64,000 nt of DNA from Streptomyces sp. NBC_00554 (GTDB lineage: Bacteria > Actinomycetota > Actinomycetes > Streptomycetales > Streptomycetaceae): the NCBI RefSeq assembly GCF_041431135.1, contig NZ_CP107799.1, positions 2,356,001 through 2,420,000 on the forward strand, given 5' to 3'. Below, one piece after another: positions 10,013 to 21,274 of the stretch. Below the pieces are notes generated by a model. The model made no database searches. It had not been told where the DNA came from and saw only the letters and a list, made by a program, of their open reading frames with translations. A program made the position numbers and the translations under genes. Each line of letters starts with the position of its first letter. The stretch's first letter is position 1.

Positions 10013-10828
10013 GTGGTCATACCCGTCCATGACGTCAACCCGGTGCGGCACACGCCCTATGTGACGTACGCGCTGATCGCCGCCAACGTGCTCGTCTTCC
10101 TCTACACGCCCGGCATAGCCGGTTCCGTGGCCGGTGACAGCGGTCTGTCGCAGCTCTGTCATCTGCAGGCGTTCCTGGACCACTACGCCGCGGTGCCGCA
10201 GGAGTTGATCCACCACCAGATGCCGGGGCTGGTGCCCACGGGAGATGTCGGCGTCGGCCCGCAGGGAACCGGCTGTGTGGTCGCCCCGCCGGACTACGAC
10301 AAGTCGCCGGCGCTTTCGGTGCTGACGGCGATGTTCCTGCACGGCAGCTGGCTGCACCTGCTGGGCAACATGCTGTTCCTGCTGATCTTCGGCAACAACA
10401 TCGAGGACCGCCTGGGCCATGTGCGGTTCACGCTGTTCTACGTGGCCTGCGGCTACGCGGCCGCGTACGGCTTCGCGTACCTGAACGACGACTCCGGCGA
10501 CCCGCTGATCGGCGCCTCCGGAGCGATCGCCGGGGTGCTGGGCGCATACCTGGTGCTCTATCCGAAGGCCAGGGTGTGGGTCCTGGTCCCGTTCCTGATC
10601 TTCCTGCCGCTGCGCCTGCCCGCGTGGATGGTGCTGGGCTTCTGGTTCGTTCTCCAGGCGGTGTACTCGTCCGGGGAGGGAGTCTCCGAGGCCGGGACCG
10701 TCGCGTACGCGGCCCATGTGGTCGGCTTCCTGGCCGGGATGCTGCTGGCCTGGCCCCTGCGCCCGGGCACCCCGCCCCCACCGGAACCGCGCCGCCTGCT
10801 GTGGGGCAGGCGGGCGCGGCACACCTGA
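10013..10828 (+). CDS. Rhomboid-family intramembrane serine protease
   Basis: 271 residues using the GTG at 10013. That start begins the sequence with VVIPVHDVNPVRHTP just before the first membrane helix, and GAGGG lies 12 bases upstream. Longer in-frame starts would add a low-complexity basic region. About six hydrophobic helices. Catalytic dyad: Ser169 in GASGAIAGVLGAY and His235 in AYAAHVVGFLAGM. The HGSWLHLLGNMLFLLIFG segment is the classic rhomboid helix with its HxxxN-type polar residues. It cleaves membrane proteins within or next to their transmembrane segment; the substrate is unknown. Convergent with hemE, 7 nt apart. Confidence 0.92.
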   Translation: MVIPVHDVNPVRHTPYVTYALIAANVLVFLYTPGIAGSVAGDSGLSQLCHLQAFLDHYAAVPQELIHHQMPGLVPTGDVGVGPQGTGCVVAPPDYDKSPALSVLTAMFLHGSWLHLLGNMLFLLIFGNNIEDRLGHVRFTLFYVACGYAAAYGFAYLNDDSGDPLIGASGAIAGVLGAYLVLYPKARVWVLVPFLIFLPLRLPAWMVLGFWFVLQAVYSSGEGVSEAGTVAYAAHVVGFLAGMLLAWPLRPGTPPPPEPRRLLWGRRARHT

Positions 10829-10835
10829 CGGAGTA

Positions 10836-11906
10836 CTACCGGCCCGCGGTCTGCTCGTGGACGTACTCCACGAGCCGGGTCAGCGCGTCCGGGTCGGTGG
10901 TCGGCAGGACACCGTGGCCGAGGTTGAAGACATGGCCTTCGAGACCGGCGGCCGCGTCGAGCACCTCGCGGGTCTTCGTCTCCACGGCCTCGGTCGTGGA
11001 GAACAGGACGGCCGGGTCGAGGTTGCCCTGAAGGGCCTTGCCGGGGCCGACACGCGTGGCCGCCACGTCGAGCGGGACACGCCAGTCGACACCGACGACG
11101 TCCGCGCCCGCCTCGCCCATGAGGCCCAGCAGCTCTCCGGTGCCGACACCGAAGTGGATGCGCGGGACGCCGTACGAAGCCACGGACTCGAAGACCTTCG
11201 TGGAGGCCGGCATCACCGAGCGCCGGTAGTCGGCGGGTGCCAGGGCACCGACCCAGGAGTCGAAGAGCTGGACGGCGCTCGCGCCCGCCTCGATCTGCAC
11301 CTTCAGGAAGGCGGAGGTGATCTCCGCGAGACGGTCGAGCAGGTCGGCCCACAGCTGCGGGTCGCCGTACATGAGCGCCTTGGTGTGCTCGTGGTTCTTG
11401 GACGGGCCGCCCTCCACGAGGTAGCTCGCGAGAGTGAAAGGCGCGCCGGCGAAGCCGATGAGGGGGGTCGAGCCGAGCTCGGCCGTGAGCAGTCCGATCG
11501 CCTCGGTGACGTACGACACGTCATCGGGGGTCAGATCGCGCAGCTGGGCCAGGTCGGCGCGGGTGCGGATCGGCTTCTCGACGACCGGACCGACGCCCGG
11601 CTTGATGTCGAGGTCGATGCCGATGGCCTTCAGCGGTACGACGATGTCACTGAAGTAGATCGCCGCGTCCACGTTGTGCCGGCGCACCGGCTGGAGGGTG
11701 ATCTCGGCGACCAGGTCGGGCCGCATGCAGGAGTCCAGCATGGCGATGCCCTCGCGCACCTTGAGGTACTCGGGCAGCGAGCGGCCGGCCTGGCGCATGA
11801 ACCACACCGGCGTGTGCGGCACGGGCTCGCGCCTGCACGCCTTCAGGAAGGCGGATTCGTACGTGGCTTTCGGCTGCTGCCCATCAGGGCGCTCGTTGGC
11901 ACTCAC
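10836..11906 (-). CDS. hemE: Uroporphyrinogen decarboxylase
   Basis: 356 residues from the GTG at 11906, which follows GGGAG at ten bases and starts [11 protein letters not shown]; a longer frame upstream has no ribosome site. Both family signatures are present: [15 protein letters not shown] near residue 35, with the substrate-binding Arg, and [17 protein letters not shown]. It decarboxylates the four acetate side chains of uroporphyrinogen III to give coproporphyrinogen III, the substrate of the HemG encoded 4 kb away. The haem genes here are clustered but not one operon. Confidence 0.96.
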   Translation of the reverse strand: MSANERPDGQQPKATYESAFLKACRREPVPHTPVWFMRQAGRSLPEYLKVREGIAMLDSCMRPDLVAEITLQPVRRHNVDAAIYFSDIVVPLKAIGIDLDIKPGVGPVVEKPIRTRADLAQLRDLTPDDVSYVTEAIGLLTAELGSTPLIGFAGAPFTLASYLVEGGPSKNHEHTKALMYGDPQLWADLLDRLAEITSAFLKVQIEAGASAVQLFDSWVGALAPADYRRSVMPASTKVFESVASYGVPRIHFGVGTGELLGLMGEAGADVVGVDWRVPLDVAATRVGPGKALQGNLDPAVLFSTTEAVETKTREVLDAAAGLEGHVFNLGHGVLPTTDPDALTRLVEYVHEQTAGR

Positions 11907-12109
11907 GACGGAAAGTCTCCCACGGCCCGCCGACAGCCAAGTCCGGGGCACCCGGTGCCCGGCCGACCCCGGCGCCCGGTACCGGACAAGCCCTCAGCAC
12001 CCGGCCGGACCCCGGGCACCGGCGCTCGCGAAGGCGCGTTCGTGCGGCGCGATCCGGACAGTGGTCCCACGCACGGGTGTCTCTCCCTGCGCGAAGGCTC
12101 CGTTCCCCT

Positions 12110-12115
12110 TAATCT
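12110..12115 (+). promoter_or_regulatory. -10 element of a leaderless promoter
   Basis: TAATCT fits TANNNT and ends seven bases before the ATG at 12123. No Shine-Dalgarno sequence precedes that ATG. This supports the upstream start for the DUF3000 gene and a leaderless transcript. Confidence 0.55.
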
Positions 12116-12122
12116 TCCCCGC

Positions 12123-12791
12123 ATGGCTGCGGCTCAGGGACGACTGTCGGACGGCGCTGGCGGAATGGACGACTCGAAGGAGGGGAACCGGGATGCGATG
12201 GAGACGGCTCCGCCACCCTTCCGGGCCGCCGTCGACGCGCTGAAGGGCGCGCGGCTGCGGCCGGACATCGAGATCGACCCGACGCCTGCGCCGAAGCGCC
12301 TGGCCCCGTACGCGTACGCGCTGGAGGCGGCGGTCGTCTCCGACGACGAGGATCTGGCCGACGGCCGCCTGGTGCTGCTGCACGACCCGGCGGGGCACGA
12401 CGCCTGGCAGGGCACCTTCCGTCTGGTGACCCTGGTCCGCGCGGAGCTGGAACCGGAGATGGCCGCCGACCCGCTGCTGCCCGACGTCTGCTGGTCGTGG
12501 CTGACCGGCGCGCTCCAGGCCCGCGGTCTGTCGTACGGCGAACCGAGCGGCACCGTCACGCGCGCGAGTTCGCACTACTTCGGCGGCATCGCGGAGCGCC
12601 CGGCCGCCTCCCAGATCGAGATCCGGGCCTCGTGGACGCCCCGGGAAGGCATGGGCGGCGTACCGGACACGGCCACGCACCTCGCCGCCTGGTGCGATCT
12701 GCTGTGCCAGGTCGCCGGGCTCCCGCCGTTGACGCCGGGCGACGCGTCGGTGGTCACGCTGCCGCAGCGCCGGGGGCCGCAGTCCCATTGA
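12123..12791 (+). CDS. DUF3000 domain protein
   Basis: 222 residues from the ATG at 12123, supported by the leaderless -10 element. Internal in-frame ATGs at 12165 and 12198 are weaker alternatives, although GGAGGGG lies upstream of the last. DUF3000 spans residues about 33-215: PPPFRAAVDALKGARLRP, RLAPYAYALEAAV, DVCWSWLTGALQARG and ASSHYFGGIAERP. The family is restricted to actinobacteria and has no known function. It sits between the haem gene hemE and the sporulation gene whiI, an order I recall as conserved in Streptomyces. It is followed by a strong terminator. Confidence 0.85.
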   Translation: MAAAQGRLSDGAGGMDDSKEGNRDAMETAPPPFRAAVDALKGARLRPDIEIDPTPAPKRLAPYAYALEAAVVSDDEDLADGRLVLLHDPAGHDAWQGTFRLVTLVRAELEPEMAADPLLPDVCWSWLTGALQARGLSYGEPSGTVTRASSHYFGGIAERPAASQIEIRASWTPREGMGGVPDTATHLAAWCDLLCQVAGLPPLTPGDASVVTLPQRRGPQSH

Positions 12792-12840
12792 CTCCGCAGC
12801 CCCGTTGACTCCGCGTTCCGGCTGAGTCCGCAGTCCCGCT

Positions 12841-12869
12841 GAGCGTGCGGTCACGTTGACCGCACGCTC
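12841..12869 (+). terminator. Rho-independent-type terminator after DUF3000
   Basis: Perfect 13-bp inverted repeat (GAGCGTGCGGTCA / TGACCGCACGCTC) around a 3-nt loop, followed by TCTTCGTG. Poor U tracts are normal in Streptomyces. It separates DUF3000 from the whiI promoter region. The 50 bases before it hold several imperfect copies of a CAGTCCCGTTGACTCCG-like unit. Confidence 0.75.
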
Positions 12870-13169
12870 TCTTCGTGTCCGCTCGAACCCGCGCTCCCGT
12901 TGAGTACATGGTTCGCGCTGCTTCTTTGTCGATATGCCAACTTTCGGCCGTGTGGTGACACGGATTGACGCGGAATGACGTCGAGCGACTCGGTTCGATC
13001 TTCGGATGATCGATCGCGTGTCCGAATTGCACGGATTGTTACTCACTAAATCGTGATCATTCTCTAAAGGCGGACGGGTTTGGTGCCGAAGACGTCTGTG
13101 ACCTTGAAAGCACGGTTCGTCCCGGCTTCATCCCCAGAGCCGGTACCGTCCCGCACCCCAGGAGGCCTG
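12870..13169. other. whiI upstream region
   Basis: No gene is seen in this 300-base stretch, which is less GC-rich than its surroundings. It contains the sigma-WhiG-like promoter listed separately. It also contains a GACAC at 12957, the core recognised by WhiA/WhiB in Streptomyces; a 5-mer alone is weak evidence. The final bases hold the whiI ribosome site GGAGG (13161-13165). Confidence 0.5.
13065..13092 (+). promoter_or_regulatory. Sigma-WhiG-like promoter of whiI
   Basis: TAAA (13065-13068), a 16-base spacer, then GCCGAAGA (13085-13092). The WhiG/FliA-type consensus is TAAA, 15-16 bases, GCCGATAA, so only two -10 positions differ. whiI is an established WhiG-dependent gene in S. coelicolor, which fits. 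Predicted transcription start is near 13099, giving a leader of about 70 nt. Confidence 0.72.
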
Positions 13170-13832
13170 GTGTCCGTTCTCCTCGAGCAGCCCGCAAGCC
13201 TGGTCGCCTACCGCCCGAACAAGCCGACTGCCATGGTGGTCGTGGCCGACCCCCGGGTCCGCTCCACCGTCACCCGCCATCTGTGGGCGCTCGGAGTGCG
13301 CGACGTCATCGAGGCGTCGTCCGTCGCGGAGGCCCGTCCCAGAATCGGCAATCCACGCGACATCTGCGTCGCCGATGTCCATCTGCCCGACGGCAGCGGG
13401 CTCACCCTGCTGTCCGAGACCCGTGCCGCGGGCTGGCCCAACGGCCTCGCCCTCTCCGCCGCCGACGACATCGGCGCCGTACGCAATGCCCTCGCGGGCG
13501 GCGTCAAGGGCTACGTCGTCACCGGCACCCGCAACAACGTCGGGCTCCCCACCCGGCCCGGCGTCGCGCCGATCGGTTCAGCCGCCGCCCGTATGCACCG
13601 CCGCCCCCCGGGGTCCCCGAGCCACCCGGGCGGCTACCGCGAGCTCTCCGGACGAGAGGTCGAGGTGCTTCGGCTGGTCGCGGAGGGCCAGTCGAACAAG
13701 GCCATCGGCGTCTCGATGGGCCTGTCCGCACTGACCGTCAAGAGCCACCTCGCCCGTATCGCCCGCAAGCTCGGCACGGGCGACCGCGCCGGGATGGTCG
13801 CGGTGGCCCTGCGCACGGGAATCATCCACTGA
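13170..13832 (+). CDS. whiI: Atypical LuxR-family response regulator WhiI (sporulation)
   Basis: 220 residues from the GTG at 13170, with GGAGG at 13161-13165, giving the length I recall for S. coelicolor WhiI. N-terminal receiver-like domain about residues 20-125 and a C-terminal LuxR helix-turn-helix (ELSGREVEVLRLVAEGQSNKAIG, LSALTVKSHLARIARKLG). The receiver is degenerate. Asp69 at the usual phosphorylation position is kept (VADVHLPDG), but the acidic pocket has a single Asp27 and the conserved Lys is replaced in GYVVTGTR. WhiI acts with BldM as a heterodimer to switch on late sporulation genes. Control by sigma-WhiG is supported by the promoter upstream. Confidence 0.92.
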   Translation: MSVLLEQPASLVAYRPNKPTAMVVVADPRVRSTVTRHLWALGVRDVIEASSVAEARPRIGNPRDICVADVHLPDGSGLTLLSETRAAGWPNGLALSAADDIGAVRNALAGGVKGYVVTGTRNNVGLPTRPGVAPIGSAAARMHRRPPGSPSHPGGYRELSGREVEVLRLVAEGQSNKAIGVSMGLSALTVKSHLARIARKLGTGDRAGMVAVALRTGIIH

Positions 13833-13890
13833 CCCGCACCACACACCCGTGAACCTGGTCCTTCACCGACCTGGCTGATTTACGACCCGA

Positions 13891-13930
13891 GCGCCCGCCG
13901 ACGGAATCTTCCGTCGGCGGGCGCTTTTCT
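13891..13930 (+). terminator. Terminator after whiI
   Basis: Perfect 14-bp stem (GCGCCCGCCGACGG / CCGTCGGCGGGCGC) with a 6-nt loop, directly followed by TTTTCT. This is the best intrinsic terminator in the window. Beyond it, up to the rnd promoter near 14198, I see no gene. Confidence 0.88.
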
Positions 13931-14197
13931 CTTGGCGCCGGGACGCTGCAACTCCCTTGGGGCAAAAGCGAGATGAAGGACATCGCCCGCCGACGAAATC
14001 CGGGCTTCCCTGGCGATAGCGGGCTCTCGGCCGGACCGGGTTCCGGGCCCGGGCGGGTGTCGCGGAAGCACGATCGGAGCACGCGGGACACTCGGGACAA
14101 GAACCACATGCCGTCCCTGAGATCCACTTGAACAGCGTTTTCGCAGGTGAACCGACCAATGACTTGAAGATGCAGGTCAGGCGCTCGAACATCCCGA

Positions 14198-14203
14198 TAC
14201 CCT
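14198..14203 (+). promoter_or_regulatory. -10 element of a leaderless rnd promoter
   Basis: TACCCT fits TANNNT and ends six bases before the GTG at 14210, which has no Shine-Dalgarno sequence. A leaderless rnd transcript is the simplest reading. Confidence 0.55.
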
Positions 14204-14209
14204 TGACAG

Positions 14210-15493
14210 GTGACCGACGCCCAAGAGACCGCAGCAGACAGCTCACTGCGAACCACCGGAGGCGGCCCTCCGGACGACGTCGAATCGGCGCCGATCCCTT
14301 TGCTTGAGCCCCGAGACGGCATTCCGCCCGTCGTCGCCGACGACGCCTCGCTGGCCGAGGTGATCGCCGCCTTCGCCGCCGGGTCCGGCCCCGTCGCCGT
14401 CGACGCCGAACGCGCGTCCGGGTACCGGTACGGCCAGCGCGCCTACCTGGTACAACTCCGCCGCGAGGGCGCGGGCACCGCGCTGATCGACCCCGTGGCC
14501 TGTCCCGATCTTTCGGGGTTCGGCGAGGCGATCTCCGGTGTGGAGTGGGTGCTGCACGCCGCCACCCAGGACCTGCCGTGTCTCCGCGAGATAGGCATGA
14601 TCCCGTCCCGCCTCTTCGACACCGAGCTGGCCGGACGCCTCGCCGGGTTCCCCCGGGTGGGCCTTGGCGCGATGGTCGAGAGCGTCCTGGGCTTCGTACT
14701 GGAGAAGGGGCATTCCGCGGTCGACTGGTCGACACGTCCGCTGCCGGACCCGTGGCTGCGGTACGCGGCTCTGGACGTGGAGCTCCTCGTCGACCTGCGG
14801 GACGCGCTGGAGAAGGAGCTGGACCGGCAGGGCAAGCTGGAGTGGGCCCGGCAGGAGTTCGACGCGATCGCGCAGGCCGATCCCGCGCCGCCGCGCAAGG
14901 ACCCCTGGCGCCGTACGTCCGGGATGCACAAGGTGCGCCGACGCCGGCAGATGGCCGTCGTACGGGAGCTGTGGGAGACCCGGGACCGCGTCGCACAGCG
15001 GCGGGACATCTCGCCCGGCAAGGTGCTCGGGGACGCGGCGATCGTCGAGGCGGCGCTGGCCGTGCCGGCCAATGTGCACGCCCTGGCCGCGCTGAACGGC
15101 TTCGGACACCGCATGGGACGCCGACAGCTGGAGCAGTGGCAGGCCGCCGTCGACCGGGCGAAGGAACTGCCCGACTCCGAGCTGCCGCAGCCGGGCCAGC
15201 CGGTGACCGGTCCCCCGCCGCCGCGCGCCTGGGCCGACAAGGACCCGGCCGCCGCGGCCCGGCTCTCCGCCGCGCGCGCCGCGGTGTCGGCCCTCGCCGA
15301 GCGGCTGAACATGCCGCAGGAGAACCTGATCACCCCGGACACCGTGCGGCGCGTGTGCTGGGAGCCGCCGTCGACGCCGGACGCGGAGTCCGTGGCCACC
15401 GCGCTCGCCGGGTACGGGGCACGCCCCTGGCAGGTCGAGCAGGTCGCGCCCGTGCTGGCGGCGGCGCTTTCCGAGACGGCACCCAAGGCCTGA
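14210..15493 (+). CDS. rnd: Ribonuclease D (3'-5' exoribonuclease)
   Basis: 427 residues. DEDD-type exonuclease domain about residues 45-220: motif I VAVDAERASGYRY (Asp, Glu), motif II HAATQDLPCL (Asp), and motif III LRYAALDVELLVDL (Tyr and Asp four apart, the DEDDy form). HRDC nucleic-acid-binding domain around residues 235-325 (MAVVRELWETRDRVAQRRDISPGKVL). The 30-residue N-terminal extension is disordered. It likely trims the 3' ends of tRNA and other stable RNA. A separate transcription unit downstream of whiI. Confidence 0.93.
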   Translation: MTDAQETAADSSLRTTGGGPPDDVESAPIPLLEPRDGIPPVVADDASLAEVIAAFAAGSGPVAVDAERASGYRYGQRAYLVQLRREGAGTALIDPVACPDLSGFGEAISGVEWVLHAATQDLPCLREIGMIPSRLFDTELAGRLAGFPRVGLGAMVESVLGFVLEKGHSAVDWSTRPLPDPWLRYAALDVELLVDLRDALEKELDRQGKLEWARQEFDAIAQADPAPPRKDPWRRTSGMHKVRRRRQMAVVRELWETRDRVAQRRDISPGKVLGDAAIVEAALAVPANVHALAALNGFGHRMGRRQLEQWQAAVDRAKELPDSELPQPGQPVTGPPPPRAWADKDPAAAARLSAARAAVSALAERLNMPQENLITPDTVRRVCWEPPSTPDAESVATALAGYGARPWQVEQVAPVLAAALSETAPKA

Positions 15494-15771
15494 GCGCCTG
15501 GCCGCCTGGCGCGCGATGTCACGGTCCCGCGCCCCTTGTGGGGCGCGGCAACGTCGAGATCACGCCATGATCTTCGGGCGGTGCAGGGGATGCGGCTGCT
15601 CGCACGGTTCCTTCCGGGCGCTCCCGCACAGCCGGGTTTCCATGTGACCTTCGCCGCTCCCGCCTCCGGGACTGGGCAGCATGGTTACCCGCAAGTAGCA
15701 TGTGGGTGAGCGCGCGCTCAGGGCGTGTGTGTCGCGCAGCAGTGCCATCCCGCATCTGGAGGAGAGCCATC

Positions 15772-16994
15772 GTGCCTCGTACCGTCAGGGACGTCGTCTT
15801 CGTCGACGGCGTCCGCACCCCGTTCGGCAAGGCGGGCCCGAAGGGCATCTACCACGAGACCCGCGCCGACGATCTCGTTGTGAAGGCCATCCGGGAGCTG
15901 CTGCGCCGCAACCCCGGCCTGGACCCCAAGAAGATCGACGAGGTCGCCATCGCCGCGACCACGCAGATCGGTGACCAGGGTCTGACTCTCGGCCGCACGG
16001 CCGGCATCCTCGCCGGTCTCCCCCAGTCGGTCCCCGGCTACTCCATCGACCGCATGTGTGCCGGCGCGCTGACCGCCGTCACGGCCACGGCCGGTTCGAT
16101 CGCGTTCGGTGCGTACGACGCCGTCATCGCCGGTGGTGTCGAGCACATGGGCCGCCACCCGATGGGCGAGGGCGTGGACCCGAACCCGCGCTTCGTCAGC
16201 GACAAGCTGGTCGACGAGTCCGCCCTGTTCATGGGCATGACCGCCGAGAACCTGCACGACCGCTACCCGCACATCACCAAGCAGCGCGCCGACGAGTACG
16301 CCGTGCGCTCGCAGGAGAAGGCCGCCAAGGCGTACGCCAACGGCAAGATCCAGCAGGACCTGGTGCCGATCTCGGTGCGCAACACCAACGCGGAGGTCGG
16401 TGAGACCGGCTGGGGCCTGGTCACCGCCGACGAGCCGATGCGCCCGGGGACCACCCTGGAGAACCTCGCCGGGCTCAAGACGCCGTTCCGCGTCCACGGC
16501 CGGGTCACCGCCGGTAACGCCGCCGGTCTGAACGACGGCGCCACCGCGTCGATCATCGCGTCCGAGGACTTCGCGCGCGAGAACAACCTGCCGGTCAAGA
16601 TGCGCCTGGTCTCGTACGCCTTCGTGGGCGTCGAGCCCGAGGTGATGGGCTACGGCCCGATCCCGGCGACCGAGAAGGCCCTCGCCAAGGCCGGCCTGTC
16701 GATCGAGGACATCAACCTCTTCGAGATCAACGAGGCCTTCGCCATCCAGGTCCTCGCGTTCCTCGACCACTACGGCATCGCCGACGACGACGCGCGTGTC
16801 AACCAGTACGGCGGCGCCATCGCCTACGGTCACCCGCTGGCCTCCTCGGGTGTGCGTCTGATGACTCAGCTGGCCCGCCAGTTCGAGGAGCAGCCGGAGG
16901 TCCGTTACGGCCTCACCACCATGTGCGTCGGCTTCGGCATGGGCGCCACGGTGATCTGGGAGAACCCGCACCACAAGGACGCCGGAGGCGACAA

Positions 16995-16998
<4 letters not shown>
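15772..16998 (+). CDS. fadA: Acetyl-CoA C-acyltransferase (thiolase)
   Basis: 408 residues from the GTG at 15772, preceded by GGAGGAG. Catalytic residues of the thiolase family: Cys96 in SIDRMCAGALTA, which forms the acyl-enzyme, His354 in AIAYGHPLASSG, and Cys385 in TTMCVGFGMG. It cleaves 3-ketoacyl-CoA in the last step of beta-oxidation. Its stop overlaps the start of the multifunctional FadB-like gene by 4 nt (GTGA), so the two products probably assemble into a fatty-acid oxidation complex. No repressor gene is adjacent. Confidence 0.95.
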
Positions 16999-19121
<2,123 letters not shown>

Positions 19122-19157
19122 CCGTCTGCCTGCGTAGGTGTTTCCCTGCGCGCGTTC

Positions 19158-19184
19158 GAGGGCCCCCGCTTTGGCGGGGCCCTC
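19158..19184 (+). terminator. Terminator after fadAB
   Basis: GAGGGCCCCCGC and GCGGGGCCCTC pair around a TTTG loop with one bulged base, followed by TTCGTG. Located 36 bases after the fadB stop. Confidence 0.75.
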
Positions 19185-19230
19185 TTCGTGCTTCAGTCGC
19201 ACCAGGACCCAGATCTCCGGAGGAACCGCC

Positions 19231-19596
19231 GTGACGACACTCGTGATCATCGACGCCGCCAATGTCGTCGGATCCGTGCCCGACGGGTGGTGGCGTGATC
19301 GGCGGGGGGCCGCGGAGCGGTTGCGGGACCGGCTCGCGGTGGACGGGGTCCCCGGGCACGAGGGGGCGGTGGAGATCGTCCTTGTGGTCGAGGGGGCCGC
19401 TCGGGGTGTGGAGTCCGTGCCGGGGGTGCGGGTGGAGTCGGCGGCCGGGAGCGGGGACGACCGGATCGCCGAGCTGGCGGCCGACGCCGCCGGGCGGCCC
19501 TGCCTTGTTGTTACGGCTGATCGTGAACTGCGGCGCCGGGTGGGTGAGTTCGGGGCGGAGGTGGCGGGGCCTCGGGCGGTACGTGGGGGCTCGTGA
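19231..19596 (+). CDS. Small NYN/PIN-like domain protein
   Basis: 121 residues from the GTG at 19231, preceded by CCGGAGGA at ideal spacing. The sequence begins TTLVIIDAANVVGS and continues with a conserved acidic segment SGDDRIAELA and LVVTADRELRRRV. This spacing of Asp residues is characteristic of NYN (YacP-like) PIN-fold nucleases. Such proteins are often misnamed NTP pyrophosphohydrolases. A role as a metal-dependent RNase is inferred from the fold. It stands alone after the fadAB terminator. Confidence 0.72.
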   Translation: MTTLVIIDAANVVGSVPDGWWRDRRGAAERLRDRLAVDGVPGHEGAVEIVLVVEGAARGVESVPGVRVESAAGSGDDRIAELAADAAGRPCLVVTADRELRRRVGEFGAEVAGPRAVRGGS

Positions 19597-19734
19597 GGGA
19601 TGGTTTTCGCCCCCTCCGCCCCTGCCCGTCCCTTGTTCCTGGGGGCTCCGCCCCCAGACCCCCGTGTCGCGCTGCGCGCTCGTCCTCAAACGCCGGACGG
19701 GCTGAAAGATCTCCCCCGGCCAGGCGGAGAAACT

Positions 19735-21201
19735 TCAGCCTCGCTCCCGCGCGTACAGCACCGCCCCGTCCACCACCCCCACCTCCTCGTACCCCCCGGC
19801 CAGCAGCCGTCTCAGCGTCGGCACCCGTTCCGGTGCGTACGGCTTGTCGTGGGAGTCGTCGACCACGAGGGTTGGTGGGTGGGCTGACATCTCGGCGCGG
19901 AAGGCCGGCCAGGCGCCCTCTACGGCGTACTTCTCGCCCACCTGGGGGCCGTTGCGGCCTCCGCTGTAGTTGGTGAGGAGGCCGGCGGTGAGGAAGCGGC
20001 TGGCGGGGGTGCGGTCGGCCAGCCAGTAGATCTCCGGGTGTATGCCCCACACCAGGACCCGGTCGCCGGGGTCCGTGCGGTGGGCCACCGCGGCCGCCAG
20101 GCGCTGCGCGTGGGTGAGGTCGGGGCGCGGGGCGACGAGGCCCCAGGCGAGGAACAGGGTGCAGCAGCAGGCGGAGGTGAGTACGGCCTTCACCAGCCGG
20201 TCGTGGGGCAGGATCTGGAGTGCCGCCGTCGCCAACAGGGCGACGGGCGGGATGAGTTGAAGGTAGTAGTGGCCGAAGAAGTGGAAGCCGAGGAGTACCG
20301 CCGCCGCTGACGAGGCTCCCCACAGCCAGAGCTCCGCGGAACCGGTGCGGGCGATGCGCAGAACCCGTACCACCGGCGGGATCAGGCCCGCGCAGGCCAC
20401 CGCCAGGATCGCGGTGTTGGTCAACCCCCGCCCCAGGACGTGGAGTTCGGAGCCGGTGAAGGAGGCGTACGCACCCGATCCGGTGACCGTCCAGAACAGG
20501 AACCCCGCCGGGTCGGTGAGCAGCGCCGCGCAGAGGACGGGCAGGGCGGCTCCAACTCCGAGGCGCACCAGGTCGGTTCGCGGTGCGCCGTGCCGGTACA
20601 GCAGCCACACCACCGGAACGAGTACCGCCCCGCCCGTCTGCTTCGCCAGGAACGCGCACGCGACGGCGACCCCGGCCGCACCCCACCGGCGCCGGTCCGC
20701 GCACCACATCGCCGCGGCCGTGCACGGCAGCATGAACACCTCGAAGGTCGCGGCCTGCGCGTCCTCGGGGTTGAGCCCGATGGAGGCCAGCAGATACAGC
20801 ACGCCCGCCGTGCGCCCCGCCCGGTCGCCCCAGCGGCGTCTGGCCAGCGACGCGAGCAGCACGGCGGTGGACAGCTGGGCCACTACCGCGAGGACCCGTA
20901 CGGAGGTCAGCGACCCGGAGCCGAACACCGCGAAGGCCGCCTCGTACAGCCACGGCACGAACGGCGGCTTGCGGTCCACGACCGTCTCGTAGAGCTCTCC
21001 GCCGTCCGCCAGTATCCGCGCCTGGACGGCGAGATAGCCCTCGTCGGGGTTCCACAGCGGCTGCACGAAGGAGGGGGCCCGGGTGACGCAGGCGAGCAGC
21101 GCCAGCAGGGGCAGTGCCCGTCTCCAGAAGCCGCGGTCCGATACTCGCGACTCGACTGCGGACCGTGGTGATTCCAGGAGCTCGACGAGCATACGGTGCA
21201 C
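19735..21201 (-). CDS. GT-C fold membrane glycosyltransferase (GT39/ArnT-like)
   Basis: 488 residues; GTG start at 21201, with an ATG three codons later equally possible. About ten hydrophobic segments. The first outer loop holds the acidic motif PLWNPDEGYLAVQARIL, the Asp-Glu pair used by polyprenyl-phosphate-sugar-dependent transferases, followed by KPPFVPWLYEAAF. The C-terminal 130 residues are soluble and contain LVWGIHPEIYWLADR. It is predicted to move a sugar from a lipid carrier to a cell-surface acceptor outside the membrane. Acceptor and sugar are unknown. Convergent with the NYN gene. Confidence 0.78.
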   Translation of the reverse strand: MHRMLVELLESPRSAVESRVSDRGFWRRALPLLALLACVTRAPSFVQPLWNPDEGYLAVQARILADGGELYETVVDRKPPFVPWLYEAAFAVFGSGSLTSVRVLAVVAQLSTAVLLASLARRRWGDRAGRTAGVLYLLASIGLNPEDAQAATFEVFMLPCTAAAMWCADRRRWGAAGVAVACAFLAKQTGGAVLVPVVWLLYRHGAPRTDLVRLGVGAALPVLCAALLTDPAGFLFWTVTGSGAYASFTGSELHVLGRGLTNTAILAVACAGLIPPVVRVLRIARTGSAELWLWGASSAAAVLLGFHFFGHYYLQLIPPVALLATAALQILPHDRLVKAVLTSACCCTLFLAWGLVAPRPDLTHAQRLAAAVAHRTDPGDRVLVWGIHPEIYWLADRTPASRFLTAGLLTNYSGGRNGPQVGEKYAVEGAWPAFRAEMSAHPPTLVVDDSHDKPYAPERVPTLRRLLAGGYEEVGVVDGAVLYARERG

Positions 21202-21274
21202 GCTATCCGGCCCCGCAGTCTCCGCCTAACCGGGACATACGGGGCCGGAGCGACAACCGGGCTTCGGGGAACGG

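Noticed and set aside
12780..12840. Imperfect repeats of a CAGTCCCGTTGACTCCG-like unit
   Set aside because: Copies are short and degenerate, with no regular spacers; not a CRISPR array and too weak for a repeat feature.
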